Assembly: GCA_052315415.1 (NCBI GenBank)
Contig: JBLSDH010000002.1
Location: forward strand, 62,001 to 126,000
Length of the DNA stretch: 64,000 bases
Source: Cuniculiplasma sp052315415
GTDB lineage: Archaea > Thermoplasmatota > Thermoplasmata > Thermoplasmatales > Thermoplasmataceae
Reading direction: 5' to 3'
Shown: positions 8,576-18,205 of the stretch, piece by piece
Numbering within the stretch: position 1 is the first letter of the stretch
Layout: every line of letters begins with the position of its first letter
Made by a program: the position numbers and the translations under genes
The notes under the pieces: model-generated
Seen by the model: the letters and a program-made list of their open reading frames with translations, nothing else
Database searches by the model: none
What the model was told of the DNA's origin: nothing

Positions 8576-9601
8576 GTGGCAGAGATTACATCAACACAAT
8601 TAAGGTATTATGAATTGAAAAAAATTAATAAATTCGAAGTATCAATATGCTTTATAGGTACCTATAGAGGGAAGGAATCTCTGTTAATTGATTCAGTTGA
8701 GAGCATTTCTGAAATATGCACAGACATGAACCTTGAATTCGAAATGAGAATCATAGATGCCACTGGAAGAGGAATAAGTGAAAATTCATTAAATAAAATT
8801 AAAAAACAGGTAAATACCTTTATAATTTATGAATCCACAAAAAAATCAAAAGGGGAAATAAAAAATCTAATAACAGAAGAGACAAATTGTTCTCATATCT
8901 GTCTTTTTGATTGCGAAAAGAAATATGAGATAGAATTTGCAGATTTAATTTACAATTTTGTAAGAAATAAGGAAAAGAATATCCTGTTCAGTGACATTTT
9001 GGTCATACCAAAAGATCTGATTGCTGAAAAATATAAATGGTCTGATTTGAATATTTCAGAAGATATAGATTTTCTTGCTAAATTGTGTGGAAAAATTAAC
9101 ATAATTTTCTATCCCACGGAGGGAAGAAAAACGTTTGAAAGATTTCTCATATATAGACCTTCACAGGTTAAATCACTCTACGAATATAAAAACGCTGGAA
9201 AATTGAAAAAGTTCAAGCTCATGGGGGATATGATAAAGGGGTGCAATTACAGATACAGAGATCTATCCTTGATTGATTCTTTGTGGAGAAAATCATCCTT
9301 TAATGGTAAACTCTCAAACTTTTTTGCCTACGCTTATTTTAAATTAAGCAGCAATATGAAAAGAAGAAAAAATCAGAGCAATTATGTCATTATTATGGAA
9401 AATATGATAGAGTCAGTACTACTTGGAGAATATATGAAGTTTAATATGTTCAGAATGCCTGTTTTTGTGGGCTTTAATGAACTAGATAAAAAATTTTTAT
9501 CTGAAAAGAGTGACGTTTGGAAAACTATAAAACCAAGCTCAAGGAAGATATTTGAAAGACAGATAAAATCAGAAGAAAGAAATCACGAAATTGAAAAATG
9601 A
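8576..9601 (+). CDS. Divergent GT2/GT-A-like glycosyltransferase
   Basis: 341 aa. The N-terminal half looks like a GT-A fold: VSICFIGTYRGKESLLIDSVESI, a later ICLFDCEKKYE in the place of the DxD region, and SEDIDFLAKLC where GT2 enzymes carry the ED-type acceptor motif. The C-terminal half is basic and helical with no membrane segment. Metal-binding residues are poorly conserved, so activity is uncertain. GTG 8576 follows a TATA-like TTTATATATAA at 8553-8563, suggesting a leaderless message. It begins the AT-rich glycan block, next to an exported protein rich in N-glycosylation sites. Confidence 0.5.
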   Translation: MAEITSTQLRYYELKKINKFEVSICFIGTYRGKESLLIDSVESISEICTDMNLEFEMRIIDATGRGISENSLNKIKKQVNTFIIYESTKKSKGEIKNLITEETNCSHICLFDCEKKYEIEFADLIYNFVRNKEKNILFSDILVIPKDLIAEKYKWSDLNISEDIDFLAKLCGKINIIFYPTEGRKTFERFLIYRPSQVKSLYEYKNAGKLKKFKLMGDMIKGCNYRYRDLSLIDSLWRKSSFNGKLSNFFAYAYFKLSSNMKRRKNQSNYVIIMENMIESVLLGEYMKFNMFRMPVFVGFNELDKKFLSEKSDVWKTIKPSSRKIFERQIKSEERNHEIEK

Positions 9602-9654
9602 GTGAATTATTTTCATAATTAAAAATATTTTAATTTTATCAGGAATAATTTTCT

Positions 9655-11805
9655 GTGAAATTTTTTCCTTTGTTATTCATATTATTATTGATTCCCCATA
9701 TACACTTTAGTGAAGATTTTGGAGTTCACACACACAAAATTAACAAATTAAACCTAAACAGTACACTTTATTATTACGGAAATTTAACTATTAATAGCTC
9801 AAACCAATCAATTCTATCCAACTACACCCTTATATTTACTTCACCAGGAATACATCACTTAACTTTACACGGATATCTGAAATCCTGCAATCTTATCATT
9901 AAGGATTATTCTGGCTTTTTGAATTTACTTGTTTATAATTCAACAATAAAATTTTACAATTTTACCCTTCAGATTAATGGAAGTTTTAATTCATTTAACT
10001 CAAACATAACACTGATTAACTCAGATATTGGAAACAGTGATTGCTCTCCTGCCCAGGAATTTTATAAAAGTAAGATTCAAATGATTCAAAGCAAAATATA
10101 TCCGCCTCGTCTAAAATCAATAAGCCGTGTAATTGTAAGTAAATATATTCAGAATGGCCAACCTATTTCAAAAAATGGTTCATATTACTTCAAAGAGGAG
10201 TCTCAAAATTTTTACAATGTTTCCATAACTTCAGTTAAAATTTCATTCGATTACAATTTAATTCAGAACAATACAATCATGAATTTAACAATACCTGAAT
10301 ATAATATAAAATTTAATACACTTATTTACAATCAAAATAATACATTTTCAGAGTATATAAATTTAGATAAGCCAATAAATTTCTGTCATTCTGAAGATTT
10401 TTGCCTGAAATTTAATTTCACCGAAAAAACACAAATATCAGTCAAGAACGCATCAATAAGTCTCATTTCAAACTGTTCAGTGAAAATATATGATTACACT
10501 CATAACTACATAATATTAAATGCTAGCAGTATTACTTCAATGTCATCATATTTTATGATTTCATTTTGTGAAAAAACAAAAAATGGATTCTTGAACAGTC
10601 TTTTTAAGGGAATAATTGAGAGTAAAAAATCCGTTTTGACATTGATTAACTCCTCTTTTCCTTTATGGAATGATAAAGAGGATCTGCCCATATTCTTAAA
10701 ATTTAATTCCTCATTTAAATTCTACAAAAATGTTAAAGTGAGTTTTATATTTGGAAATAAGATAGTTATTCCAAAAATTAAGTTCAACTCAAGCAATCAT
10801 TTATTAATCAGTAATGGAAAAACCTATCTATGCTATTTCAGCCAATTTCATAACATGACACTATTTAATACCTTATGGGAATTCTCTGCAGGTAAAATTA
10901 TTAAATATCTTTCATTTAAAAGATATGAATTTTCTAAGGGAAATTCATCGTTCGTTTATTCTTTTCAAAATTATTCCAGTATAAATGTTTCATATGATAA
11001 ATCAAGAAATTATGATACTTTTGTTTATTATATTTATTTATCTCAATATGGCATAGGAGATCCGGAAAATGTTGTCATTCATTTACAAAATAAATCTTAC
11101 TTCATAGCGGTATCGCTAACCAAGGGCAAAACAATTGAAAAAACAATTAATGTAAATTTAGAAAAAACTCGTTGGCTTAATCTTTCTATTACTTACTTTA
11201 ATGGTGTATGCAATATTTCATCGAACATATTTTCCGAAAAAATTTTCAAACACATATTAAAGTCTGATAATAGTAAAGTGCCCTATTTTTCCTTATTGTT
11301 TGAAAATCAAAGTTATAATTCTATTAATGATACAGTGGTAATATACACTACAAAAAATAATATTACATTCGAAATTACTGGATCTGGTTTTTACGTGCCT
11401 TTAAATTCTGTTTTAATGACAAATAAAAGTTGTTTTCTAGTCAATTTTACCATCAAGAAAGGTAGAATCTATTTCAAAATCGAAAATTTAAAAAGCATAT
11501 CAATATTAATTAATAGCACAAAGCTTGATGTTAAACAGTGTGAGTATTTATGTGAACCATATGGAAACTATACTTTACAATATTTTAATGGTAATTATGA
11601 GAAAAAAATCAAGATATTTCTGGATAGCAGTAGTCTCTACATATGTTTACAATATTATCAAAACAACAGAAATATATTAATTGATACAGTACCTTCAATT
11701 ATAATTTTGTTTATTATTATTACTTATGTTAGAATGAGATTTGTCAGCGTCTGTCCATTATGCCAAAAAAGGATTAAATTCCTTGAAAGACATAAAAACC
11801 ATTAA
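9655..11805 (+). CDS. Large exported beta-rich surface protein with C-terminal anchor and Cys/His tail
   Basis: 716 aa, family not recognised. A signal peptide (KFFPLLFILLLIPHIHF) is followed by some 650 extracellular residues rich in Asn, Ser and Tyr with many N-x-S/T sequons and short alternating strands like a beta-helix or propeller. One membrane segment (SIIILFIIITYV, about 680-700) precedes a short basic tail containing CPLCQKRIKFLERHKNH. That tail should be cytoplasmic and has a C-x2-C-x9-H-x2-H arrangement like a small zinc site. GTG 9655 follows an AT-rich box with no SD. The position inside a glycosyltransferase block suggests a glycosylated surface component. Confidence 0.6.
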   Translation: MKFFPLLFILLLIPHIHFSEDFGVHTHKINKLNLNSTLYYYGNLTINSSNQSILSNYTLIFTSPGIHHLTLHGYLKSCNLIIKDYSGFLNLLVYNSTIKFYNFTLQINGSFNSFNSNITLINSDIGNSDCSPAQEFYKSKIQMIQSKIYPPRLKSISRVIVSKYIQNGQPISKNGSYYFKEESQNFYNVSITSVKISFDYNLIQNNTIMNLTIPEYNIKFNTLIYNQNNTFSEYINLDKPINFCHSEDFCLKFNFTEKTQISVKNASISLISNCSVKIYDYTHNYIILNASSITSMSSYFMISFCEKTKNGFLNSLFKGIIESKKSVLTLINSSFPLWNDKEDLPIFLKFNSSFKFYKNVKVSFIFGNKIVIPKIKFNSSNHLLISNGKTYLCYFSQFHNMTLFNTLWEFSAGKIIKYLSFKRYEFSKGNSSFVYSFQNYSSINVSYDKSRNYDTFVYYIYLSQYGIGDPENVVIHLQNKSYFIAVSLTKGKTIEKTINVNLEKTRWLNLSITYFNGVCNISSNIFSEKIFKHILKSDNSKVPYFSLLFENQSYNSINDTVVIYTTKNNITFEITGSGFYVPLNSVLMTNKSCFLVNFTIKKGRIYFKIENLKSISILINSTKLDVKQCEYLCEPYGNYTLQYFNGNYEKKIKIFLDSSSLYICLQYYQNNRNILIDTVPSIIILFIIITYVRMRFVSVCPLCQKRIKFLERHKNH

Positions 11806-14069
11806 TTAAATGTTTGGGCATATGAAACATTAAAATACTGATCTACCAAATCAGTCCTGAAAAAAAATGAAATGGTGGTTAACTCTGGTTTCATAAAATC
11901 AGAGATCTGTTTGTAAAGTGCCCTAAAACTAATGTTTTGAAGATTTTCATAAACATATGTATAATTATTAACTAACTTTACATAACTTTTCGATGAATTT
12001 ATAAGTACAAGATTTAAATTTTCGTTTACATTTATACATATGCCGTATTCAGTATTATTTGTTATTCTACTTCCATTAATTGAAACTCTGTAATACATAT
12101 TGTTTTGAGAGAGGTATGAAAGGTTGAAATAACGATCTTTCATAATAAATGAGTCTGAACCGTTTCTTGTACTTTTAACTGTAAATGATAGACTGCATAT
12201 GGATTTGGATATTCCATAATTAAAGGAAACATTTGACATGGTAGCTTTCCAATCCAGAAATGGTTCCCCATTAAGGTTAGTTGGAAATGTAAGATTTGGG
12301 TTTGAAAAATATGAACCAGATTGCATTTCCGTGGAACTCGATTGAAAATACTGTCCTGTAACAACGTAATATGGTTGTATTCTGAATGTGGAGTTTTGTT
12401 TCAACAAATACAAATAAGATTCTGGTTTAGCAAATATGGTATTAAATCCAACAGATACTGGTTCGTCACTTTCCCATATAAGACCGTTATAATCCACATT
12501 TAGTGGATAATCTGGAATAATCCTGAAATAAAGAGGAACAATTGACTTCATTCCGTTTAAAGGATTATATGAGATATTTATCTTCATCTGTGTGATATAT
12601 CCTGGAATTGATGAGTTATCATAGTAAGCATCAATGCTATTTATTTTAAAAACGTTGCCAGTATAATATTTATCCTGAATTACAATTATTCCAGAACCAC
12701 CTGCAAGTGTCAGGATTAAAATAATGAAGAGTGTGGAAAACAAATGTCTGCGGTCATTACTATTTTTTAATAACTTTTTGATGCTCGAAAAATAATTGAA
12801 ATTTGATTTTTTTTCCTGTACTATCAAATCCGATGAAAAGTCCTGAATTTCATTTCTTTCTTTATTAAAAACAACATAGGAGAGTATTACCAATCCAATC
12901 CAATCAACAAGATATCCCATCAGAACCCTGTAATTGAAAAGAAAAATTATAATTGGAAAAATAAACAAAAAATATTTGAGTTCATTATATTTTAATATAT
13001 ATAGCAGGACTGATGTAACAAATACAAAAACGAATAAAAATGTGAAAACTTTTGGACTCAGATTCACAAATCCTGAAAATGAAAGGGAGGAGAAACCTAA
13101 GCCTATACCTATAACAGGCTGAAATTCAGCCTCGACAATATTGTTCAACCAGTCATGGGGCTGCATTATTATAAACGGAAGATTTGTGGCAAAAAATGTT
13201 ATGATTGTACCTGATAAAAAACTCAATGCGCTTCTAATTTGAGCATGTTTTCTAGAGAGATGAGATTCCTTGAAAATATAAATCAGAAAGAAGGGTAAAA
13301 GAATAATTGGCAACTGTTTTGCGGAAATTGCCAAACCGAAAAAAAGGCCTGAGATAACTGGTTTTTTTCTGAAGAAAAATGCCATAAATACAAAAAATAC
13401 CCAAATTATGTCAGTTGAGCCCCCAACTGAAAAAGCAAAGAAAATGCTTTCAACTCCGAACAGAAGAATTATTATTGGTGCATTTAATAAAAGATTCTCT
13501 TTTTTCAGATATAAAAATGTAGAAAGAATTAGTAGAAAAGTAGTAAAGTAAAGAACATAGTAATTAGGTAATGAAAATACAACAACTGGTATAAAAACAA
13601 GAAAAGACATTGCCGGATAAAGAAGATAGTTAACATTACCTCCATACAAAGAAGGTGTAATATAGTTTGGATTTGGAGGAAATTGCTTGAAAACTTGCTG
13701 CATTAGACTGTTAATATATGGGTCTTTGCCTTCCAGAAAAAGACGGGCAGCAAAATTTTCAATGATTATTTCATCAGTGTTGGAATTTGCAATATAGTAT
13801 CTGATTATAAAAAGGGATACAATGGCAAATAAAATAGATCCAATCAAATTAATTGTCAAAATTAAGTTATTATTTTTTATTTTTTTAAAAACTAAGGTTA
13901 AATCTGCCAGGCCCGTTAAAATTGTTAAGATAAGAAATATGATTGCGTATACGTTAAAATATGATATAAAATTTAAAAGCAAAAATGGAAAGGCTATTAA
14001 TATTGCCCCAAACATTAAAATATAAAAATCCTGATTTTTAGATAATAAATCTTTTTCTTTTCCTTCCAT
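11802..14069 (-). CDS. GT-C-like polytopic glycosyltransferase with extracellular C-terminal domain
   Basis: 755 aa. About 10-12 membrane segments occupy residues 15-480. After the second segment pair comes an outer loop with TDEIIIENFAARLFLEGKDPY (Asp99-Glu100), and a further loop ends in LLYPAMSFLVFIP. An acidic pair in the first extracellular loop is the usual catalytic feature of GT-C enzymes that use polyprenyl-phosphate sugars. Residues 490-755 form a beta-rich extracellular domain with several N-x-S/T sites. The protein is a clear paralog of the one at 15240-16955. The gene overlaps the 3' end of the 716-aa surface protein by 4 nt, convergently. Confidence 0.7.
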   Translation of the reverse strand: MEGKEKDLLSKNQDFYILMFGAILIAFPFLLLNFISYFNVYAIIFLILTILTGLADLTLVFKKIKNNNLILTINLIGSILFAIVSLFIIRYYIANSNTDEIIIENFAARLFLEGKDPYINSLMQQVFKQFPPNPNYITPSLYGGNVNYLLYPAMSFLVFIPVVVFSLPNYYVLYFTTFLLILSTFLYLKKENLLLNAPIIILLFGVESIFFAFSVGGSTDIIWVFFVFMAFFFRKKPVISGLFFGLAISAKQLPIILLPFFLIYIFKESHLSRKHAQIRSALSFLSGTIITFFATNLPFIIMQPHDWLNNIVEAEFQPVIGIGLGFSSLSFSGFVNLSPKVFTFLFVFVFVTSVLLYILKYNELKYFLFIFPIIIFLFNYRVLMGYLVDWIGLVILSYVVFNKERNEIQDFSSDLIVQEKKSNFNYFSSIKKLLKNSNDRRHLFSTLFIILILTLAGGSGIIVIQDKYYTGNVFKINSIDAYYDNSSIPGYITQMKINISYNPLNGMKSIVPLYFRIIPDYPLNVDYNGLIWESDEPVSVGFNTIFAKPESYLYLLKQNSTFRIQPYYVVTGQYFQSSSTEMQSGSYFSNPNLTFPTNLNGEPFLDWKATMSNVSFNYGISKSICSLSFTVKSTRNGSDSFIMKDRYFNLSYLSQNNMYYRVSINGSRITNNTEYGICINVNENLNLVLINSSKSYVKLVNNYTYVYENLQNISFRALYKQISDFMKPELTTISFFFRTDLVDQYFNVSYAQTFN

Positions 14070-14111
14070 TTTTCCCTTCTAATGTTTATTGTCAACTATT
14101 ATTTATAAATA

Positions 14112-15164
14112 TCATAGATGCCATACAAGACCCTGGCTGCCTCCGAAGTTAGCTCCAAATGCCCCAATTATTCCAATTACATCGGCCAATACAAGAGGGA
14201 TACCAAAGAATGTTAATAGAATTATCAGGGCGAAATTTATTGCTGATCCAAGACTTGATGTCATGTTGTACTTTGCAAATCTCTGTATGACTGTTCCTTT
14301 TGATCTTCTCTTTCTATAAGTCCAGAAATTATTCATTAGAAAATTAGTGATTATTGAAACTTCAAGTGCAATTAGAATTGCCATATATCTATAAAGATGG
14401 AGGTAGTCCGCAGTGTAGTCAAGAAGAGCTACATTTACAGCAGCACCAACAATACCTACAAATAGAAATTTTATCATTTGATAGTTTGAAAGTTTGAAAA
14501 TTAGCATTATATATTTTATGAACTCTTTCATACCAAGTTTGCTTTTTCCATATGCGCGCCTTGAAAAGTTAATTGGTACTTCAACAATCCTCCTTTTCCC
14601 TGCTATAACCAGTATCTCCAATAGTATTTTATAACCACTTGATTTTATTTGATCTGGATCTATTATATCTTTCTTAAAGGCGAAAAATCCAGACATTGGA
14701 TCCCTAATTCCCTCTGTTTCCTGAATGTTTATATGCGCAATTAGGGTTGCAACTCTGGATATTAGCTTTCTTGGAAGGCTAAATTCTACCTCTCCACCCC
14801 TCACATATCTAGAAGCAATAGCTATTTCATAACCTTCATCCAGTTTTCTTATGAGCTGAGGTACAGTCTCTGGAGGGTGCTGCAAATCACTATCCATAAC
14901 AATTATGTATTTAGAAGATGAATTTTTAATCCCTTCCTTTACTGCAGTTGCAATACCTAGCTTACCTGACCTGTGAATTACCTTAATACTTCCATATTTT
15001 TTAACAAGTCTTTCTGCAACATCGCCTGTTCCATCAGGACTGTTGTCATCTATTACTACTATTTCCAAATCTATATTAAGAGACATCAGCCTGTGTATAA
15101 GAACGGGCAGATTTTGTGCCTCATTATAAGTTGGCAAAATTACAGAAGCCTTAGGTATAACCAT
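14112..15164 (-). CDS. Dolichol-phosphate mannosyltransferase-like GT2 fused to GtrA-like membrane domain
   Basis: 350 aa. The N-terminal GT-A domain begins ASVILPTYNEAQNLP, contains DDNSPDGT (about 39-46) and DSDLQHPP (DxD at 91-93), and ends with the RRAYGKSKLG acceptor region, all typical of Dpm1/DPMS enzymes. These load mannose or glucose onto dolichyl phosphate at the cytosolic face. Residues about 235-350 form four membrane segments of GtrA type, as in other archaeal DPMS proteins such as that of Pyrococcus. Lying between the two GT-C paralogs, it likely supplies their polyprenyl-phosphate sugar donor. Confidence 0.88.
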   Translation of the reverse strand: MVIPKASVILPTYNEAQNLPVLIHRLMSLNIDLEIVVIDDNSPDGTGDVAERLVKKYGSIKVIHRSGKLGIATAVKEGIKNSSSKYIIVMDSDLQHPPETVPQLIRKLDEGYEIAIASRYVRGGEVEFSLPRKLISRVATLIAHINIQETEGIRDPMSGFFAFKKDIIDPDQIKSSGYKILLEILVIAGKRRIVEVPINFSRRAYGKSKLGMKEFIKYIMLIFKLSNYQMIKFLFVGIVGAAVNVALLDYTADYLHLYRYMAILIALEVSIITNFLMNNFWTYRKRRSKGTVIQRFAKYNMTSSLGSAINFALIILLTFFGIPLVLADVIGIIGAFGANFGGSQGLVWHL

Positions 15165-15239
15165 GTCTTATCCATTAATATTTATGGATATAAAAATTTT
15201 AATGAAAATAATGTTTTTTCTACATATATAATTATTTTA

Positions 15240-16955
15240 TCATACAATTGTCTTCGCAACAAGATCACTTTGATCGAATATAATTAATTTATAGGTTAAA
15301 CTTGGATCCAGATAATATAATGGTGAAGATGCCGTCAATATAAATGTTTTAATTTGTCCATTGCTTATGTTAGTACCACTTACATTCCATATGTATCCGT
15401 TTGGATCCGTGAGAAATCCAGACTGCAATATTCTGAAAAAAACAGATTCGTTTTTATTTCCTCCCGTATACAATAAAGTAACATTAATTTCATATATATA
15501 TGGTCCTGATGATGTTTGTTTATAATTTTCTTGAATTTCAATAATGTGTAAATCACTTCTGTAGTCAGTTATTTCCTGATATGCCACCAAAGAAGGCAAT
15601 ATCAAACAGATTGATATTATGATAGCTATCAAAATTTTTTTCCTGTTTAAAATTCTTCTGTAAAATGTTCTTATTTTTGAATTATAGTTTAGTTTGTAAT
15701 TGATTTGTTTTAATTGATCATTTTTAGATGAAGGAGATATTGAATTATTACTTGGAAAATATTCTCTTATCTCCCCTAAGAAGGGTATTGCCATCAATGG
15801 CCAGTATATGAAATAATTTTCTAGTACCCTGTAATTAAAAATCATTATTATTATGGGAAATACCGGAAAAGCAAACTTCAAATTTTTATATTTTGTTATG
15901 TACAATAATAGCAGAAGGATAATAAAAGATATCATCAAAGAGTCAAAAAATGGCCTTGCAAGCTGTGGATAATAACCGGCAAAACTCAACTGTGATGGGC
16001 CAAAACCTATCCCTATTATCTGTGCGCTCTCTGGTGATAAGATATCCCTAAAGTAAGCTGATGGATTCCATAAGATAAAAGGTAGATTAAGTATAAGAAA
16101 TGTTAAAACAGAAATGAAGGTAAATTTAAGCATTTTGTACAAACCATTCTCTCTATAAAGAAAGTAAAGGAAAAATGGTAATAAAAATACTGGAGTTTGT
16201 TTCAAGGACAGTGCAATTCCAAAGAAAATTCCAGACAATTTGTATTTTCTAAAATAAATGAATGAAAGTGCTGTGAAAGTTACCCAGATTATGTCAGTTA
16301 TTCCATGAAATGAAAATATCATAACATTGATGTCAAAAAAAAACAGAGCCACTACGAAGGGTATTAAATATGTCATCTGTTTAGCTCTCATATTTTCAAT
16401 GATTAATAAAATAAGTAAAAATAAAAAGAATATCAATACAATATCGGGATTCACACCAATTAAAACTGATGGTAAAAATATAAGGAAAGACATTGCAGGA
16501 TAACTGAGTGAATTAACTATGGAACCTACCGTAGTGGGAGTTAAACTTGATTCTGACAAACCGTTACTTAAAAAGTAAGAATATGGAACATTTACTGTGT
16601 AAGGGTCTTTAAAATGTAAAATTGAATATATGGCATATTTTTCAATTATGATTTCATCTGTGAATATTTCTCTTATCTCAAAAAATGAAGAGACAAATAA
16701 GGAAATCAAAACGATTGACACTATGAGTGGAATTCTATAGTTATAAATTTTCTTAAATATCTGAGACTTAGTAAATGAAAAAGAGTATAAAATTATAAAA
16801 AAACCCAAAAAATTTATTATGAATTCAAGAAAAATAAAGGTGGGAGAAGAGTAACCTACAACATTATAGATGGCATATGGAACAGAGAGAACTATAATTC
16901 CCAGAGACAAAATTCCAAGTTTTTCTATTAATAACTTTTCCGAATTATGTTCCAT
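15240..16955 (-). CDS. GT-C-like polytopic glycosyltransferase, paralog of 11802-14069
   Basis: 571 aa with about 11 membrane segments in residues 15-430. The outer-loop motif TDEIIIEKYAIYSILHFKDPY places an Asp-Glu pair at 100-101, at the same spot as in the 755-aa paralog. Further shared motifs are SLSYPAMSFLIFLPS, SGIFFGIALSLKQTPVFLLPFFL and a FNYRVLxxY segment. The extracellular tail is shorter (about 110 residues). I infer a membrane glycosyltransferase using a polyprenyl-linked sugar for surface glycans or N-glycan building; donor and acceptor are unknown. It is separated from the Dpm1-like gene by 75 nt. Confidence 0.7.
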   Translation of the reverse strand: MEHNSEKLLIEKLGILSLGIIVLSVPYAIYNVVGYSSPTFIFLEFIINFLGFFIILYSFSFTKSQIFKKIYNYRIPLIVSIVLISLFVSSFFEIREIFTDEIIIEKYAIYSILHFKDPYTVNVPYSYFLSNGLSESSLTPTTVGSIVNSLSYPAMSFLIFLPSVLIGVNPDIVLIFFLFLLILLIIENMRAKQMTYLIPFVVALFFFDINVMIFSFHGITDIIWVTFTALSFIYFRKYKLSGIFFGIALSLKQTPVFLLPFFLYFLYRENGLYKMLKFTFISVLTFLILNLPFILWNPSAYFRDILSPESAQIIGIGFGPSQLSFAGYYPQLARPFFDSLMISFIILLLLLYITKYKNLKFAFPVFPIIIMIFNYRVLENYFIYWPLMAIPFLGEIREYFPSNNSISPSSKNDQLKQINYKLNYNSKIRTFYRRILNRKKILIAIIISICLILPSLVAYQEITDYRSDLHIIEIQENYKQTSSGPYIYEINVTLLYTGGNKNESVFFRILQSGFLTDPNGYIWNVSGTNISNGQIKTFILTASSPLYYLDPSLTYKLIIFDQSDLVAKTIV

Positions 16956-17052
16956 GTTTTTATATCCTCTCTCGATCCCATATGTTAAATTTATAATAAA
17001 AAGATAATTGAAAAAAACACAACTAAAAAATATATCTGCATAATTATGAAGA

Positions 17053-18177
17053 GTGCGTCTTTGCTTTTTTCTCTATACCAACATAAACATGGGAGGGGGT
17101 GTGGAGAGGTGGGTTCTAAACACAATTAGTGGTATAAAGGAAAAATTCAGTGTATATGTTATACATGGTAAATATTATGATGTGAAAAGATTTGAAAATT
17201 TAGAAAAATTCGATTCCTTAGAAATTGATTTTATTGAGGCGAAATTAAACTTTTTAAGAAAATCAAGGCTTTTATCTATTGTTTTAGATAATGCTATTAT
17301 TCCATTTTCGGTATTAATATTTGCAAGAAAATATAAAAAAAACTTATTTGATAGTTTAAAAGATACTGACACAGTATACCTTACAAAAAATCAATATTGG
17401 AGACTATTCAAGGGGAGAAGAATTATAGGCTCTTGTCATACTGAACTGAATTCTGACAGTTTTTTAAATGTGTTAAAGGCAAAGATGATAGGGTATAACC
17501 TAATTTATAGAGGGATTGATAATTTTCACTTGTTTCCAGGAAGAGATAAAATAAAAGCTGAAATTGGGATAAGTAAAAATGTTTTTGAAATACCAAACGG
17601 TACCATAGATAAATTTTTTGAAATTGAAAAATCAGGTTCTCCTAAATTTCTTTATGTAGGGAGATTGGAAAAAATAAAGGGCGCAGATATACTACTAAAT
17701 TTATGGATAAAAATGGCAGATGAAGCTTGCCATCTTATAATAGTTGGTGCGGGAAATATTAATGCTAGGAAATTTTCAGAAAATAAAAGTAATATTTATT
17801 ATGCAGGGAAAGTAGATGATGAAACTCTCAATAAACTATACAATGAAGCAGATGTTTTTATTTATCCAACAAGATGGGACTCATTCCCAAACACCATAAT
17901 AGAGGCACTTTCTGGTGGATGCTATATTATTACATCCTCATTTTTGAAAAAAGCGTTTCCAGAAATATCGGATAATAAAAAAATAGGTTTCACAGTAAAT
18001 AACTGGGAAGATGAGTTTGAAGATGTACTAAATTTTGTTAAGGAAAACTTAGATTATATCAGGAATAGTAGATCAGAAAGGCATAATTTATTTAAGGAAA
18101 AATATGAATTAAATATAGTAAATAAGAAAATTTCATCTATGGTATATAATGTAAGGAAAATGAAGGAAAAATTATAA
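17053..18177 (+). CDS. GT4-family glycosyltransferase
   Basis: 374 aa GT-B enzyme. The N-terminal loop MGGGVERWVLNT is the GT4 acceptor-side glycine motif; the second domain has FLYVGRLEKIKGADILL, IYYAGKVDDETLNKLYNEADVFIYPTRWDSFPNTIIEAL with the donor-binding glutamate in the FPNTIIEALSGG segment. It would transfer a sugar from a nucleotide or lipid donor during cytosolic glycan assembly. GTG 17053 is chosen since the nearby ATG at 17046 is out of frame and an AAAATATAT box at about 17025 gives leaderless spacing. It is followed after 28 nt by a GT2 gene, probably cotranscribed. Confidence 0.88.
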   Translation: MRLCFFLYTNINMGGGVERWVLNTISGIKEKFSVYVIHGKYYDVKRFENLEKFDSLEIDFIEAKLNFLRKSRLLSIVLDNAIIPFSVLIFARKYKKNLFDSLKDTDTVYLTKNQYWRLFKGRRIIGSCHTELNSDSFLNVLKAKMIGYNLIYRGIDNFHLFPGRDKIKAEIGISKNVFEIPNGTIDKFFEIEKSGSPKFLYVGRLEKIKGADILLNLWIKMADEACHLIIVGAGNINARKFSENKSNIYYAGKVDDETLNKLYNEADVFIYPTRWDSFPNTIIEALSGGCYIITSSFLKKAFPEISDNKKIGFTVNNWEDEFEDVLNFVKENLDYIRNSRSERHNLFKEKYELNIVNKKISSMVYNVRKMKEKL

Positions 18178-18205
18178 AAAAAGTTCAAAAAATTAGGGTG
18201 AAAAA

